A stretch of DNA of 64,000 bases from Streptomyces sp. MBT53 (lineage in GTDB: Bacteria > Actinomycetota > Actinomycetes > Streptomycetales > Streptomycetaceae). Shown one piece after another: positions 18,901 to 28,011 of this stretch; the stretch's first letter is position 1, and each line of letters starts with the position of its first letter. A program made the translations under genes and the position numbers. The stretch lies in assembly GCF_016654115.1 (NCBI RefSeq), contig NZ_JAEQAZ010000015.1, positions 53,506 to 117,505 of the forward strand, read 5' to 3'. Below the pieces are notes generated by a model, which was given only the letters and a program-made list of their open reading frames with translations, was not told the DNA's origin and searched no databases.

Positions 18901-19297
18901 GGGGGCCGAGCAGGGGCGCGTCGAAGAACCGGGGGCCGTGGAGCGGGCGTTGCGGCTCTTCGGGCTCGGCGGGGAGCTGCGGTCGCTGCCCGCCGCCGGG
19001 CTGTCCACCGGGACGCTGCGCCGGGTCGAGCTGGCGAGGGCGTTCGCGGGCGGCCCTCGCGTGCTGCTGCTCGACGAGCCCGCCGCCGGACTCGACACCG
19101 CCGAAGTGGCCGCGCTGACCCTGGTGTTGAGGGCGCTGGCCGCCGAGGGCACCGCGCTGCTCGTCGTGGAGCACGACCTCGATCTGGTCGCCGACCTCGC
19201 CGACGTGGTCCATGTGATGGCGGCGGGCCGCATCGTCGCCATAGGACCGCCGGACCGTGTCCTCGACGCACCCGGTACCTGGGAGGCCCCGGCATGA
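15971..19297 (+). CDS. Fused LivH-LivM-LivG branched-chain amino-acid ABC transporter protein
   Basis: A 1108-residue polypeptide joining two permeases and an ATPase that are separate genes in most bacteria. Residues about 1-285 are LivH-like (LSVGSAAALTGIGLIVTYRATGVLNFAHG), about 295-605 LivM-like (TGRGGQLSLGQAAYAGLGAL, RGRTGRALAAMRDHEAGASAAGV), and 877-1108 LivG-like: Walker A GPNGAGKST near 914, Q-loop RSFQQLAVFPSLTV, signature LSTGTLRRVEL (degenerate from LSGGQ), Walker B VLLLDEP, and the switch His in [16 protein letters not shown]. Residues about 624-876 are a disordered Arg/Gly/Thr/Ala-rich linker with imperfect 51-residue repeats. In the linker the only alternative starts I found are ATG 17840 and a nearby GTG, without a good ribosome-binding site. 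It overlaps livF as ATGA. Confidence 0.88.
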   Translation: MSSLTYDLTLAGLSVGSAAALTGIGLIVTYRATGVLNFAHGAVAMVCAYALRQCVVGWGWPLWLGAVVTLLFLAPAVGVALERFVFRPLSVLGGDPAQTLVASIGVFVLLVGGAVLVWGQGARDDAPELVSADPWGQLAVVLVLAAGVGAVIRWTRFGRELRAVVDDRRLAVLGGVDADRVAAAGWAFGSFTAGLTGVLLAPFVRLDPYGLPLLVMEVVAVAVAARMRSLPVVVVVALGIGVGQSQLTRVHLSGWGGQLVQAVGANLFVVALLVAALVLPGVGARDALPRTASARVATPPGAWIVAAVLFLVPLGFAGSDLHTSVQVPALGVVLLSLVVVTGRGGQLSLGQAAYAGLGALFTALLAAGRFPGLPRLPELAALAAAVLLVAPLGLLTGWPAIGRHGLSLALATFAVGVGVSRFVFAQPYATAGLSLDRPSGFDGDRAYYTLELALLTGALLATHALRRGRTGRALAAMRDHEAGASAAGVRVPALKLLAFVTGAALAALGGGMLGMGLRAFDPSAYDPVRGLLWFAALVVLGADSTLGALTAAALLVGLDAGARGGVAAALIGVLAVCVGRFPGGPYEALRTAAERLRPQRRARLTPLGVRVRRRLRVAAGPLRMSSTTSVHTGVARRAELGGGRLSDDTRNPRGRTAGPGQRDEAGSSAATREGGVGSTAATRRDVARSTQTDPGRTPEAQDPREHTAGPGQQDEAGSPAAARGDGAGPTAATHKDVAHPAQTDPGRTPGARNPREHTAGPGQQDEAGSPAAARGRGVGSTAAARRSGAEPTAATSSSETGSAAAARRGEANPTAPTRRSDTSPPPSTRRSDTDPPASTRRGVARPAAGYAGWARGLGATRPPERARPAERDPARVPTVLTAHSLHAGYGGFTALNGVDLVVRAGQVTAVVGPNGAGKSTLFHCLAGTLRPVRGRVRLDGRDITRLPAHARTRLGVARSFQQLAVFPSLTVAENVRVGAEQGRVEEPGAVERALRLFGLGGELRSLPAAGLSTGTLRRVELARAFAGGPRVLLLDEPAAGLDTAEVAALTLVLRALAAEGTALLVVEHDLDLVADLADVVHVMAAGRIVAIGPPDRVLDAPGTWEAPA
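17918..18325 (+). repeat. 153-bp imperfect tandem repeats in the LivM-LivG linker
   Basis: Full unit 18047-18199 (51 codons beginning DPGRTPEAQ), then a second copy from 18200 (DPGRTPGAR) that stays similar for about 42 codons, preceded by a diverged partial copy from about 17918. Repeated peptide landmarks are REHTAGPGQQDEAGSPAAARG. The unit length is a multiple of three, so gain or loss of copies keeps the reading frame. Downstream the linker continues as short TRRSDTxPP-like repeats. Confidence 0.85.
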
Positions 19298-19929
19298 CCA
19301 TCTCCCTGCGCCACGCGCGCGTGCGCTACGGCCCCCTCGAAGCCCTGCACGGCATCACGCTCGCCGCCCCCGCCCACGGGCTCACCGTCCTGCTCGGCCG
19401 CAACGGCTCCGGCCGTACGACCGTGCTGCGCGCCCTCGCCGGTACGGTCGCGCTGTCGGGCGGCGCGGTGGTGTGGGACGGCGCCGATGTGACCCGTATG
19501 CCCGCCCACGAACGGGCCCGCCGGGGGCTGTGTCTGGTGCCGGAGCGGCGGGCCGTGTTCGGGTCCCTCACCGTCCGCGAGAACCTCGAACTCGCGGCGC
19601 GGGACCACTCCGTGGCCCTCGACGCGTACCCGCAGCTCGGCCCCCTGCTCCCCCGCCGGGCCGGCACCCTCTCCGGGGGCGAGCAGCGCATGCTGGCCCT
19701 GTCCCGTGCCCTGCTGGCACGCGCGCGGGTGGTGCTCGTCGACGAGCCCGCGCAGGGCATGTCACCGGCGGTCGCGGACCGCACGTACGAACTGCTGCGC
19801 GGGCTGGACGCGTGCGTGGTCGTCGCCGAGCAGCGGCTGCCGCCCGTGCTGCGCGGCCGGGCCGCCCTCGTGTACGAACTGCGGCGCGGGGCGGTCGTGT
19901 TCGGCGGCGAGGCGGCCGAACTGCACTGA
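19294..19929 (+). CDS. LivF-type ABC transporter ATPase with Arg in Walker A
   Basis: A 211-residue ATP-binding subunit of a branched-chain amino-acid type transporter, slightly shorter than the usual 230-240 residues. Walker A reads GRNGSGRTT (about residues 34-42), with Arg where Lys normally contacts the phosphates. The signature LSGGEQRML (about 126-134) and Walker B VVLVDEPAQG (about 146-155) are canonical. The segment after Walker B (VVVAEQRL) has Gln at the usual switch-His position, as in many LivF proteins. It begins at ATG 19294 overlapping the fusion gene's stop. It would pair with the LivG domain of the fusion as the second nucleotide-binding half; its own ATP turnover may be weak. 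Confidence 0.87.
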   Translation: MTISLRHARVRYGPLEALHGITLAAPAHGLTVLLGRNGSGRTTVLRALAGTVALSGGAVVWDGADVTRMPAHERARRGLCLVPERRAVFGSLTVRENLELAARDHSVALDAYPQLGPLLPRRAGTLSGGEQRMLALSRALLARARVVLVDEPAQGMSPAVADRTYELLRGLDACVVVAEQRLPPVLRGRAALVYELRRGAVVFGGEAAELH

Positions 19930-19999
19930 GGCCTGCAACGGCCGGACCCCCGCCCGGTCGGAGGACCTGGCGGGGGCGGCGGCACGGGAGCGGTTCGGC

Positions 20000-21235
<1,236 letters not shown>

Positions 21236-22024
21236 GTGCCGCGCATGCTCGACGTCAGCGACGACGTACGCGCCGAGATCGGCGACGAAGAAGCCGACCG
21301 GCTGCTCGCCGGAGACAACGCCCCGGGCAGCTACGACTGCACGTCGTGCCGCACCCAGGGCGACTCCGATCAGGAGCGCACCAGCACCGTCCTGTTCATC
21401 GGCGACGAGACCGCCGTTCTCGCCTTCGCCCACGCCACCTGCCTGCCCTCCCAGATCGTCCAGGTCACCGAGGAGCAGCTGCAGGGCGCCGTCCGTTCCA
21501 TCAGCGGCAACGCGCACACCCCGGCCGGCGAACCGGAGAAGGCCGTACCCGAGCAGGCCGTGCTCGGTGTGACCAGCGGACTCGTTCTGATCTCAGGGGA
21601 GTTGCACCCCGCGCTGGTGGTGGAGCCGACCGCGGCCATCGTGCGGCCCGGCTCGACCGGTGCCGGCGACGACTTCCTGCCGCTGCTGATCGAGCAGGGC
21701 TTCATGCCGCTCAGCGAGATCACCACCGTGCCGCCGGTACTGCACGGCTGGTCGGTGCTGCTCGCCGCGGGCCAGCTGCACGCGGTGCTGCAGCCCAGCA
21801 GCAACGGCGGTTCCCCGGTGGCCTGGTGGCAGGCGCACCAGCCGCTCCAGGTCACCGACAGCTGGCGGGCCGCCGCCAACAAGCACCAGCAGGTGCTGAT
21901 GTTCGCGGCGCCGGTGGGCTCGATCGGCCGCCAGCCCCGCGAGGACCTGCTGCGCGGCGCGCTCGACAAGGCGGCGGCGAACGGCCAGTTGGTCGGCTCC
22001 GCGCTCCCGCTCGCGGGCACCTGA
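21236..22024 (+). CDS. Conserved Streptomyces hypothetical protein
   Basis: A 262-residue soluble protein; no domain recognised. Visible features: SYDCTSCRTQG (a CxxC pair near residues 34-37), a central alpha/beta region with LGVTSGLVLISGELHPALVVEPTAAIVRPG, and two Trp-rich stretches (VAWWQAHQPLQ and LHGWSVLLAAGQ). GTG 21236 (VPRMLDVSDD) with GAGGGAG upstream is preferred to the ATG at 21191. It is followed 37 bp later by another hypothetical on the same strand, then by a shared terminator, so the two probably form one transcript. Function unknown. Confidence 0.7.
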   Translation: MPRMLDVSDDVRAEIGDEEADRLLAGDNAPGSYDCTSCRTQGDSDQERTSTVLFIGDETAVLAFAHATCLPSQIVQVTEEQLQGAVRSISGNAHTPAGEPEKAVPEQAVLGVTSGLVLISGELHPALVVEPTAAIVRPGSTGAGDDFLPLLIEQGFMPLSEITTVPPVLHGWSVLLAAGQLHAVLQPSSNGGSPVAWWQAHQPLQVTDSWRAAANKHQQVLMFAAPVGSIGRQPREDLLRGALDKAAANGQLVGSALPLAGT

Positions 22025-22061
22025 GCCGCATCCCTTCAGGTCACGCGTCGTTTGGACATAC

Positions 22062-22484
22062 GTGCACGCATACGATGTTCCCCGCAGCCGGCCGTACCAG
22101 TCGATCCCGTCCTCGCGATCGGACCGGGACAGCTCCGGCGGCCCGTCGGCCACGCCGATCTACGACCGGCTCTACTCGGAGTGGGTCAAGACCTTCCGCT
22201 CGCTGCCGGGCGACCGCAGCGGCGAGGAGGAGCTGGGCTTCACCGCCTTCGGGCACAGCCCGCACAGCACGGGCTCGTTCGGAGGCTCGTTCGGCGGCGG
22301 CTCCTTCGGTGGCGGCTCGTTGGGCGGGGGTTCGTACAGCGCGTACAGCGCCGGGGCCTACAGCGCCCGGCAGCAGTCGCAGTGGCAGCGCGTGGGACAG
22401 CTCGGCCATGTCGGCCAGCAGCAGGGCCACACCGGGATGCACCACATCCCGGCCCTGCCGCCCGGCCCACGCCGAGGGATCTGA
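22062..22484 (+). CDS. Small Gly/Ser-rich hypothetical protein
   Basis: A 140-residue protein with no recognised domain. The N-terminal half carries TPIYDRLYSEWVKTFRSLPGDRSGEEELGF, a pattern I have seen in streptomycete proteins of unknown role; the middle is a Gly/Ser/Phe repeat (GGSFGGGSFGGGSLGGGS) likely to be flexible; the end is Gln/His-rich. The start is uncertain: GTG 22062 lacks a clear ribosome-binding site. Co-directional with the preceding hypothetical and ended by the hairpin at 22497-22540. Confidence 0.6.
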   Translation: MHAYDVPRSRPYQSIPSSRSDRDSSGGPSATPIYDRLYSEWVKTFRSLPGDRSGEEELGFTAFGHSPHSTGSFGGSFGGGSFGGGSLGGGSYSAYSAGAYSARQQSQWQRVGQLGHVGQQQGHTGMHHIPALPPGPRRGI

Positions 22485-22496
22485 CGCGGCACGCAC

Positions 22497-22540
22497 ACGA
22501 GGAGGGCGGCCCCTGTTTCCACAGGGGCCGCCCTCCTCGT
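22497..22540. terminator. 20-bp stem terminator between convergent genes
   Basis: ACGAGGAGGGCGGCCCCTGT (22497-22516) pairs perfectly with 22521-22540 across TTCC. It sits between the end of the Gly/Ser-rich gene and the end of der, so it can act on both transcripts. Confidence 0.92.
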
Positions 22541-22565
22541 CGTAGCAACTGCCGTATGGCTACGG

Positions 22566-24041
22566 CTACTTCTTCTTGCCGCGCTTCTCGCGCACCCGGA
22601 CCGAGATGTGGATCGGGGTGCCGTCGAAGCTGAACTCCTCGCGCAGGCGGCGCTCGATGAAGCGGCGGTAGCCCGCCTCGATGAAGCCGGAGGCGAAGAG
22701 CACGAAGCGCGGGGGCTTGGTGCCGGCCTGGGTGCCGAAGAGGATGCGGGGCTGCTTGCCGCCGCGGACCGGGTGCGGGTGGGCGGCGACCAGCTCGCCG
22801 AGGAAGGCGTTCAGGCGGCCCGTGGGGACGCGGGTCTCCCAGCCGGCGAGGGCGGTCTCGATGCCCGGGACCAGCTTCTCCATGTGGCGTCCGGTGCGCG
22901 CCGAGATGTTCACCCGGGGCGCCCACGCGACCTGGGCCAGCTCGGTCTCGATCTCGCGCTCCAGGTAGTAGCGGCGCTCCTCGTCGAGGGTGTCCCACTT
23001 GTTGAAGGCGAGGACGATCGCGCGGCCCGCCTCGACGGCCATGGTGACGATGCGCTGGTCCTGCACCGAGATGGACTCGGAGGCGTCGATCAGGATGACC
23101 GCGACCTCCGCCTTCTCGACGGCGGCGGCGGTGCGCAGCGAGGCGTAGTAGTCGGCGCCCTGCTGGAGGTGGACGCGCTTGCGGATGCCCGCCGTGTCGA
23201 CGAACTTCCAGGTCACACCGCCGAGTTCGATCAGCTCGTCGACCGGGTCGCGGGTGGTGCCCGCGATCTCGTTGACGACCACGCGCTCCTCGCCCGCGAC
23301 CTTGTTCAGCAGCGAGGACTTGCCGACGTTCGGACGGCCGATGAGGGCGATCCGGCGCGGGCCGCCGGTCGCGGTGCCGAAGGTCTGCTCGGGCGCCTCC
23401 GGCAGGGCCTCCAGGACGGCGTCCAGCATGTCGCCGGTGCCGCGGCCGTGCAGCGCGGAGACGGGGTGCGGCTCGCCGAGGCCCAGGGACCACAGGTAGG
23501 CCGCGTCGGACTCGCCGCTGAGGCCGTCGACCTTGTTGGCGGCGAGCACGACGGGCTTGCCGGCCTTGCGCAGCAGTCGTACGACCGCCTCGTCGGTGTC
23601 GGTGGCGCCGACCTTGGCGTCGACGACGAAGACGACCGCGTCGGCGGCCTCGATCGCGTACTCGGCCTGGGCGGCCACGGAGGCGTCGATGCCGAGGACG
23701 TCCTGCTCCCAGCCGCCGGTGTCGACGACCTTGAAGCGGCGCCCGGCCCACTCGGCCTCGTACGTCACCCGGTCACGGGTGACACCCGGCTTGTCCTCGA
23801 CGACGGCTTCCCGCCGCCCGATGATGCGGTTGACGAGAGTCGACTTGCCGACGTTCGGGCGGCCGACGACGGCGAGCACGGGCAGCGGCCCGTGACCGGC
23901 CTCCTCGATGGCGCCCTCGACGTCCTCGATGTCGAAGCCCTCTACGGCGGCGAGCTCCATGAACTCCGCGTACTCGGCGTCGCCGAGCGCCCCGTGCTCG
24001 TGCTCCTCGCCGGAGCCGTCGGGCTGGATCTGGTCGTTCAT
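22566..24041 (-). CDS. der: Ribosome-assembly GTPase Der (EngA)
   Basis: A 491-residue double-GTPase needed for maturation of the 50S ribosomal subunit. Two G domains each have a P-loop GRPNVGKS (about residues 60 and 234); the matching DTGGW and DTAGI switch II motifs, NKVD and NKWD base-recognition motifs, and the C-terminal KH-like domain ([24 protein letters not shown] to [15 protein letters not shown]) are all present. Residues 1-50 are an acidic extension usual in Actinobacteria. ATG 24041 ([10 protein letters not shown]) is preferred to the upstream start at 24101; GAGG lies 9-12 nt before it. It forms a minus-strand group with plsC and cmk; cmk-der adjacency is widespread. Confidence 0.97.
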   Translation of the reverse strand: MNDQIQPDGSGEEHEHGALGDAEYAEFMELAAVEGFDIEDVEGAIEEAGHGPLPVLAVVGRPNVGKSTLVNRIIGRREAVVEDKPGVTRDRVTYEAEWAGRRFKVVDTGGWEQDVLGIDASVAAQAEYAIEAADAVVFVVDAKVGATDTDEAVVRLLRKAGKPVVLAANKVDGLSGESDAAYLWSLGLGEPHPVSALHGRGTGDMLDAVLEALPEAPEQTFGTATGGPRRIALIGRPNVGKSSLLNKVAGEERVVVNEIAGTTRDPVDELIELGGVTWKFVDTAGIRKRVHLQQGADYYASLRTAAAVEKAEVAVILIDASESISVQDQRIVTMAVEAGRAIVLAFNKWDTLDEERRYYLEREIETELAQVAWAPRVNISARTGRHMEKLVPGIETALAGWETRVPTGRLNAFLGELVAAHPHPVRGGKQPRILFGTQAGTKPPRFVLFASGFIEAGYRRFIERRLREEFSFDGTPIHISVRVREKRGKKK

Positions 24042-24115
24042 GAAGTCGGTACCTCGTTCATCGTGGTGATCGGTGGAACCCCCGGATTTCGGGTGATCCA
24101 CTACTCAAGTGTCTC

Positions 24116-24787
24116 TTAGCGCCCGGTGAGGCGCCTGGCATCGTCCAGGTGGGCGGCCAGCTGCTTCTGGATCCGCTCGGTCGCCTCGTCCAGTGCCTTG
24201 CGCGTACGGCGGCCGGAGCCGTCGCCCGCGTCGAACGGGTCGCCGAAGACGACGTCGACGCGGGAGCGCAGCGGAGGCAGCGCCTTTATCAGTCGTCCGC
24301 TCTTCTCGGCGGTGCCCAGCACGGCCACCGGCACGATCGGGGCGCCGCTGCGGACCGCGAAGTAGGCGAGCCCCGCGCGCAGCGAGGCGAAGTCGCCCTC
24401 GCCGCGGGTGCCCTCGGGGAAGATCCCGAGGACGCCGCCGGCCGCCAGGACGTCCAGCGCCCCGGTGATCGCCGTACGGTCGGCGACCGAACGGTCCACC
24501 TTCAGCTGGCCGATGCGCAGCAGGAAGGGGTCCAGCGGGCCGACGAACGCCTCTTTCTTGATCAGGAAGTGCGTCGGCCGGGGTGCCACACCCATGACCA
24601 TGGGGCCGTCCACGCCGTGGGAGTGGTTCACGGCGAGGATCACCGGACCGGCGGCGGGCACCTTCCAGGAGCCCAGTACGCGCGGCTTCCACAGCCCGTA
24701 CATCAGGCCGACGCCGATGCGCCGCCCGACCTCGGCGCCCCGCTCCGATGCGACGGTCGGAGCTGTTGAAGCTTTTGGAGCTGTCAC
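24116..24787 (-). CDS. 1-acyl-sn-glycerol-3-phosphate acyltransferase family protein
   Basis: A 223-residue PlsC-type acyltransferase that transfers fatty-acyl groups in phospholipid synthesis. The catalytic HX4D motif is NHSHGVDG (about residues 55-62), and the glycerophosphate-binding block is FPEGTRGEGDFASLRAG (about 126-142); VPVAVLG follows. It starts with GTG 24787, overlapping the cmk stop as GTGA. The short N-terminal Ala/Thr/Pro stretch has no strong membrane helix; a peripheral attachment via the WKPRVLGSW region is likely. Actinobacteria carry several paralogues, so the acyl acceptor is not certain. Confidence 0.9.
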   Translation of the reverse strand: MTAPKASTAPTVASERGAEVGRRIGVGLMYGLWKPRVLGSWKVPAAGPVILAVNHSHGVDGPMVMGVAPRPTHFLIKKEAFVGPLDPFLLRIGQLKVDRSVADRTAITGALDVLAAGGVLGIFPEGTRGEGDFASLRAGLAYFAVRSGAPIVPVAVLGTAEKSGRLIKALPPLRSRVDVVFGDPFDAGDGSGRRTRKALDEATERIQKQLAAHLDDARRLTGR

Positions 24788-25479
24788 TTGGCGGCCCGCT
24801 TCTCCCCGACCAGGGTGACCACGCACTCGATGACCTGCTGGAGCGTGAGGTCGGAGGTGTCCACCTCGACCGCGTCGTCCGCCTTCGCGAGCGGCGAGGT
24901 CTTGCGCGAGGAGTCGGCCGCGTCCCGCTTCAGCAGCGCCTCACGGGTGGCCTGGACGTCGGCGCCCTTCAGCTCACCGCTGCGCCGGGCGGCCCGTGCC
25001 TCCGGGGAGGCGGTGAGGAAGATCTTCAGATCGGCGTCGGGCAGCACGGTCGTGCCGATGTCCCGCCCCTCGACGACGATCCCGTGTTCCGCGTCGGCGG
25101 CCAGCGAGCGCTGCAGCTCGGTGATCCGGGCCCGCACCTCGGGCACCGCGCTGACCGCGCTGACCTTGGAGGTGACCTCCTGGGTGCGGATCGGTCCTGC
25201 CACGTCCACGCCGTCGACGCTGATCGTCGGGTGCGCCGGGTCGGTGCCCGAGACGATCTCCGCCTTGCCCGCCGCGTCCGCGATCGCGGTGGGGTCGGTG
25301 AGGTCGATCCCGTTGTTCACCATCCACCAGGTGATCGCCCGGTACTGGGCGCCGGTGTCCAGATAGCTCAGCCCGAGCTGCGCGGCCACGGCCTTCGACG
25401 TGCTCGACTTGCCCGTGCCGGAGGGGCCGTCGATGGCGACAATCACTGCCGGGGCGGTCCGGGCGGCGCCGTTTTCCAC
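24784..25479 (-). CDS. cmk: Cytidylate kinase
   Basis: A 231-residue enzyme phosphorylating CMP and dCMP with ATP. P-loop DGPSGTGKSSTSK near residue 18-30, GLSYLDTGAQYRAITWW (substrate-binding region), VEGRDIGTTVLPDADLKIFLTAS (the RDIGT motif), and the lid RRSGELKGADVQATREALLKRDAADSSR are all in place. GTG 25479 (VENGAARTAP) follows an AGGAAGG site; the frame upstream to 25542 looks non-coding. Overlaps plsC by 4 bp. Confidence 0.95.
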   Translation of the reverse strand: MENGAARTAPAVIVAIDGPSGTGKSSTSKAVAAQLGLSYLDTGAQYRAITWWMVNNGIDLTDPTAIADAAGKAEIVSGTDPAHPTISVDGVDVAGPIRTQEVTSKVSAVSAVPEVRARITELQRSLAADAEHGIVVEGRDIGTTVLPDADLKIFLTASPEARAARRSGELKGADVQATREALLKRDAADSSRKTSPLAKADDAVEVDTSDLTLQQVIECVVTLVGEKRAAK

Positions 25480-25591
25480 GGGAGGACACCTTCCTGGTGA
25501 AGGGTGGTGAGCGGGGTGGGGACGCGAGTGCGCCCCGGACAAGGTTACTGGCTCCCCGCACGGCGTATTACTGCCGGATGGCCGACCGGCA

Positions 25592-26677
25592 CTACTGCCG
25601 GATCGCCCAGCCCCGCTCCCGCAGCGCGGCGCTCAGCACCGGCACCGACTTCGGCTCCACCATCAGCTGCACGTAACCCGCCTGCTGCCCGGTCGCGTGC
25701 TCGATGCGGACGTCCTCGATGTTGACCCCGGCCATCCCCGCGTCCGCGAAGATCCGGGCCAGCTGCCCCGGCTGGTCGTCGATCAGTACGGCCACGACCT
25801 CGTACACCCGCGGCGCGGACCCGTGCTTGCCGGGGACGCGGACCTGGCCCGCGTTGCCGCGCCGCAGCACGTCCTCGATGCCGCCCGCACCCTCGCGGCG
25901 CTTGTCCTCGTCGGCGGACTGCAGCGAGCGCAGTGCCCGTACCGTCTCCTCCAGGTCCCCGGCGACATCGGTGAGCAGGTCGGCGACCGGCCCCGGGTTC
26001 GCGGACAGGATGTCGATCCACATCCGGGGGTCGGACGCGGCGATCCGGGTCACATCGCGAATCCCCTGCCCACACAGCCGTACGGCTGCCTCTTCCGCGT
26101 TCTCCAGCCGCGCGGCGACCATGCTGGACACCAGGTGGGGCATGTGGGAGACGAGGGCGACCGCGCGGTCGTGGGCGTCGGCGTCCATGACGACCGGCAC
26201 GGCACGGCAGTGCGAGACCAGTTCCAGCGCGAGGTTCAGTACCTCGGTGTCCGTGTCCCGGGTGGGGGTCAGCACCCAGGGGCGGCCCTCGAAGAGGTCG
26301 GCGGTCGCGGCCAGCGGGCCGGACTTCTCGCGGCCTGACATGGGGTGCGAGCCGATGTACGACGACAGGTCGAGGCCGAGCGCCTCCAGTTCGCGGCGCG
26401 GGCCGCCCTTGACGCTGGCCACGTCGAGGTAGCCGCGGGCCACGCCCCGGCGCATCGCGTCGGCGAGCACCCCGGCCACCAGCGCGGGCGGGGCGGCGAC
26501 GATCGCGAGGTCGACGGGCCCCTCCGGCTCCTCCTCCGTACCGGCGCCGAGCGCCGCGGCCGTACGTGCCTGCTCGGGGTCGTGGTCGGCGAGGTGGACG
26601 ACGACGCCCCGGGAGGCGAGGGCGAGCGCGGCGGAGGTGCCGATGAGGCCGGTGCCGATGACGAGCGCGGTTCTCAC
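25592..26677 (-). CDS. tyrA: Prephenate dehydrogenase with C-terminal ACT domain
   Basis: A 361-residue TyrA converting prephenate to 4-hydroxyphenylpyruvate for tyrosine synthesis. Rossmann start VIGTGLIGTSAALAL (residues 5-19), the catalytic-His block SYIGSHPMSGREKSGP (about 119-134), and the C-terminal ACT domain (VYEVVAVLIDDQPGQLARIFADAG, about 285-308), likely the tyrosine feedback site. GTG 26677 overlaps the aroH stop, so chorismate mutase and TyrA are made together and catalyse consecutive steps. The frame is open well upstream but begins here. Confidence 0.95.
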   Translation of the reverse strand: MRTALVIGTGLIGTSAALALASRGVVVHLADHDPEQARTAAALGAGTEEEPEGPVDLAIVAAPPALVAGVLADAMRRGVARGYLDVASVKGGPRRELEALGLDLSSYIGSHPMSGREKSGPLAATADLFEGRPWVLTPTRDTDTEVLNLALELVSHCRAVPVVMDADAHDRAVALVSHMPHLVSSMVAARLENAEEAAVRLCGQGIRDVTRIAASDPRMWIDILSANPGPVADLLTDVAGDLEETVRALRSLQSADEDKRREGAGGIEDVLRRGNAGQVRVPGKHGSAPRVYEVVAVLIDDQPGQLARIFADAGMAGVNIEDVRIEHATGQQAGYVQLMVEPKSVPVLSAALRERGWAIRQ

Positions 26678-27042
26678 TGGGCGATGTCCTTGCGGAGGGC
26701 GGCGGCGGCACCGAGGTAGACGTGGGCGATGTCGGCGCGGGGCCGGTCGGACTCGATGTGCGCGAGGACGCGGACCACGCGGGGCATGGCACCCGCGATG
26801 TCGAGTTCCTGCGCGCAGATCAGCGGTACGTCGGCGAAGCCGCTGCCGAGCTTGCGGGCGGCGGCGGCCGGGAAGTCGCTGTGCAGATCTGGCGTGGCCG
26901 TGAACCAGACGCTGATCAGGTCGTCGGCGGTGAGGCCGTTGCGCTCCAGGACGGCGGTCAGCAGCTCGCCGACCCGCTCGTCCATGTGGCCGGCCTCGTC
27001 CCTGTCCAGTTGGACGGCGCCCCGGACCGCTCGTACCGCCAC
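26674..27042 (-). CDS. aroH: AroH-class chorismate mutase
   Basis: A 122-residue monofunctional chorismate mutase of the AroH type (Bacillus-like trimer), converting chorismate to prephenate. The N-terminal MAVRAVRGAVQLDRDE and the segments SVWFTATPDLHSDFPAAAAR and VPLICAQELDIAGAMPRVVRVL match the family active site (Arg7, Glu78-like, Arg90-like positions). It starts with GTG 27042 after GGAG and is coupled to tyrA. It is the first gene of the aroH-tyrA transcript; a 262-bp gap separates it from the divergent redox operon. Confidence 0.95.
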   Translation of the reverse strand: MAVRAVRGAVQLDRDEAGHMDERVGELLTAVLERNGLTADDLISVWFTATPDLHSDFPAAAARKLGSGFADVPLICAQELDIAGAMPRVVRVLAHIESDRPRADIAHVYLGAAAALRKDIAQ

Positions 27043-27304
27043 TGCTCTGCTCCTCGCTGATGTACAACCCGGCTCTGCGCATCCAGCCTAGTCAGCCCGT
27101 CCGGTACGGGTGCCCGGCGCCCGCCTCCTGAGACGGGCCAGGGGTGGGCCGGAGCGGGCCTCGCGAACCCTGCCAATGTCACCTGAATCACTCTGTTCCG
27201 CTACTGGTCCGCTACAGGTGGTGAGATCATCCCGGTATGCCTCTTTACGCACGGCCCCGAGTCCGCTCTCATGGGCTGGTAGCTCGCCTCGGGGGAGGAC
27301 AGTA

Positions 27305-27985
27305 ATGAAGCGTCCTGGACCACTGCTCACACTTCTGGCGGGCCTGGTGCTGGGCCTGTTCATGCTGACGCTCAATGTGACGTCGGGGACGAAGACCGCG
27401 TCGTCCTCGTACAGCGAGGCATCGCCGTCGGCGTCGGCGTCCCCGAAGAAGTCGGCGCCCGCGTCACGGACGCCGACACCGACCGTCACGCCCAGCCCGA
27501 CGCCGTCCAAGTCGGCCGTCCCGAACGCCAGTTACGCCGGCCGCACCGACGACGACACGGCCTCGGTCGCCGTGACGATCCGCGACGGCAAGGCGGTCGC
27601 GTACTTCTGCGACGGCCGCTACAAGGAGGCCTGGCTGCGCGGCCCGGTCGCGGACGACGGCACGATGAAACTCACCGCACCGAACGGCGCCGTACTCGAC
27701 GGAAAGCTCCAGCAGGGCACGAAGATCCGCGGCACCGTCAAGGACGAGGGCCGGAACTACGCCTTCACCGCCGACAAGGCCGTCAAGCCGTCCGGACTGT
27801 GGCGGGCCACGGCCAAGGTGCGCGGCGCCAAGATCGACGGCGGCTGGATCGTGCTGCCGAACGGCCGCCAGACCGGCATCGTCACCCGCGACGGCAAGGT
27901 TTCCGCCGCACCCCGTATCGACCCGGAGACCGGCGCGGTCACGGTCGACGGACAGCAGCTCACCGCACAGCCCGTCACCCCCTGA
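27305..27985 (+). CDS. Membrane-anchored or secreted protein of the Rieske operon
   Basis: A 226-residue protein with no recognised domain. One N-terminal hydrophobic helix (LLTLLAGLVLGLFMLTLNV, about residues 6-24) acts as anchor or signal, followed by a Ser/Pro/Thr/Lys-rich linker (about 28-70) and a C-terminal beta-rich domain (VAVTIRDGKAVAYFCDGRYKEAWLRG, then GGWIVLPNGRQTGIVTRDGKV). ATG 27305 has GGAGGA 5 nt upstream. It is first in a three-gene run with a DUF6529-like membrane protein and a Rieske lipoprotein, which suggests it is an extracytoplasmic part of the same electron-transfer unit. Confidence 0.75.
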   Translation: MKRPGPLLTLLAGLVLGLFMLTLNVTSGTKTASSSYSEASPSASASPKKSAPASRTPTPTVTPSPTPSKSAVPNASYAGRTDDDTASVAVTIRDGKAVAYFCDGRYKEAWLRGPVADDGTMKLTAPNGAVLDGKLQQGTKIRGTVKDEGRNYAFTADKAVKPSGLWRATAKVRGAKIDGGWIVLPNGRQTGIVTRDGKVSAAPRIDPETGAVTVDGQQLTAQPVTP

Positions 27986-28011
27986 CCCACCATCCGCCTC
28001 GGGAGCCGATC

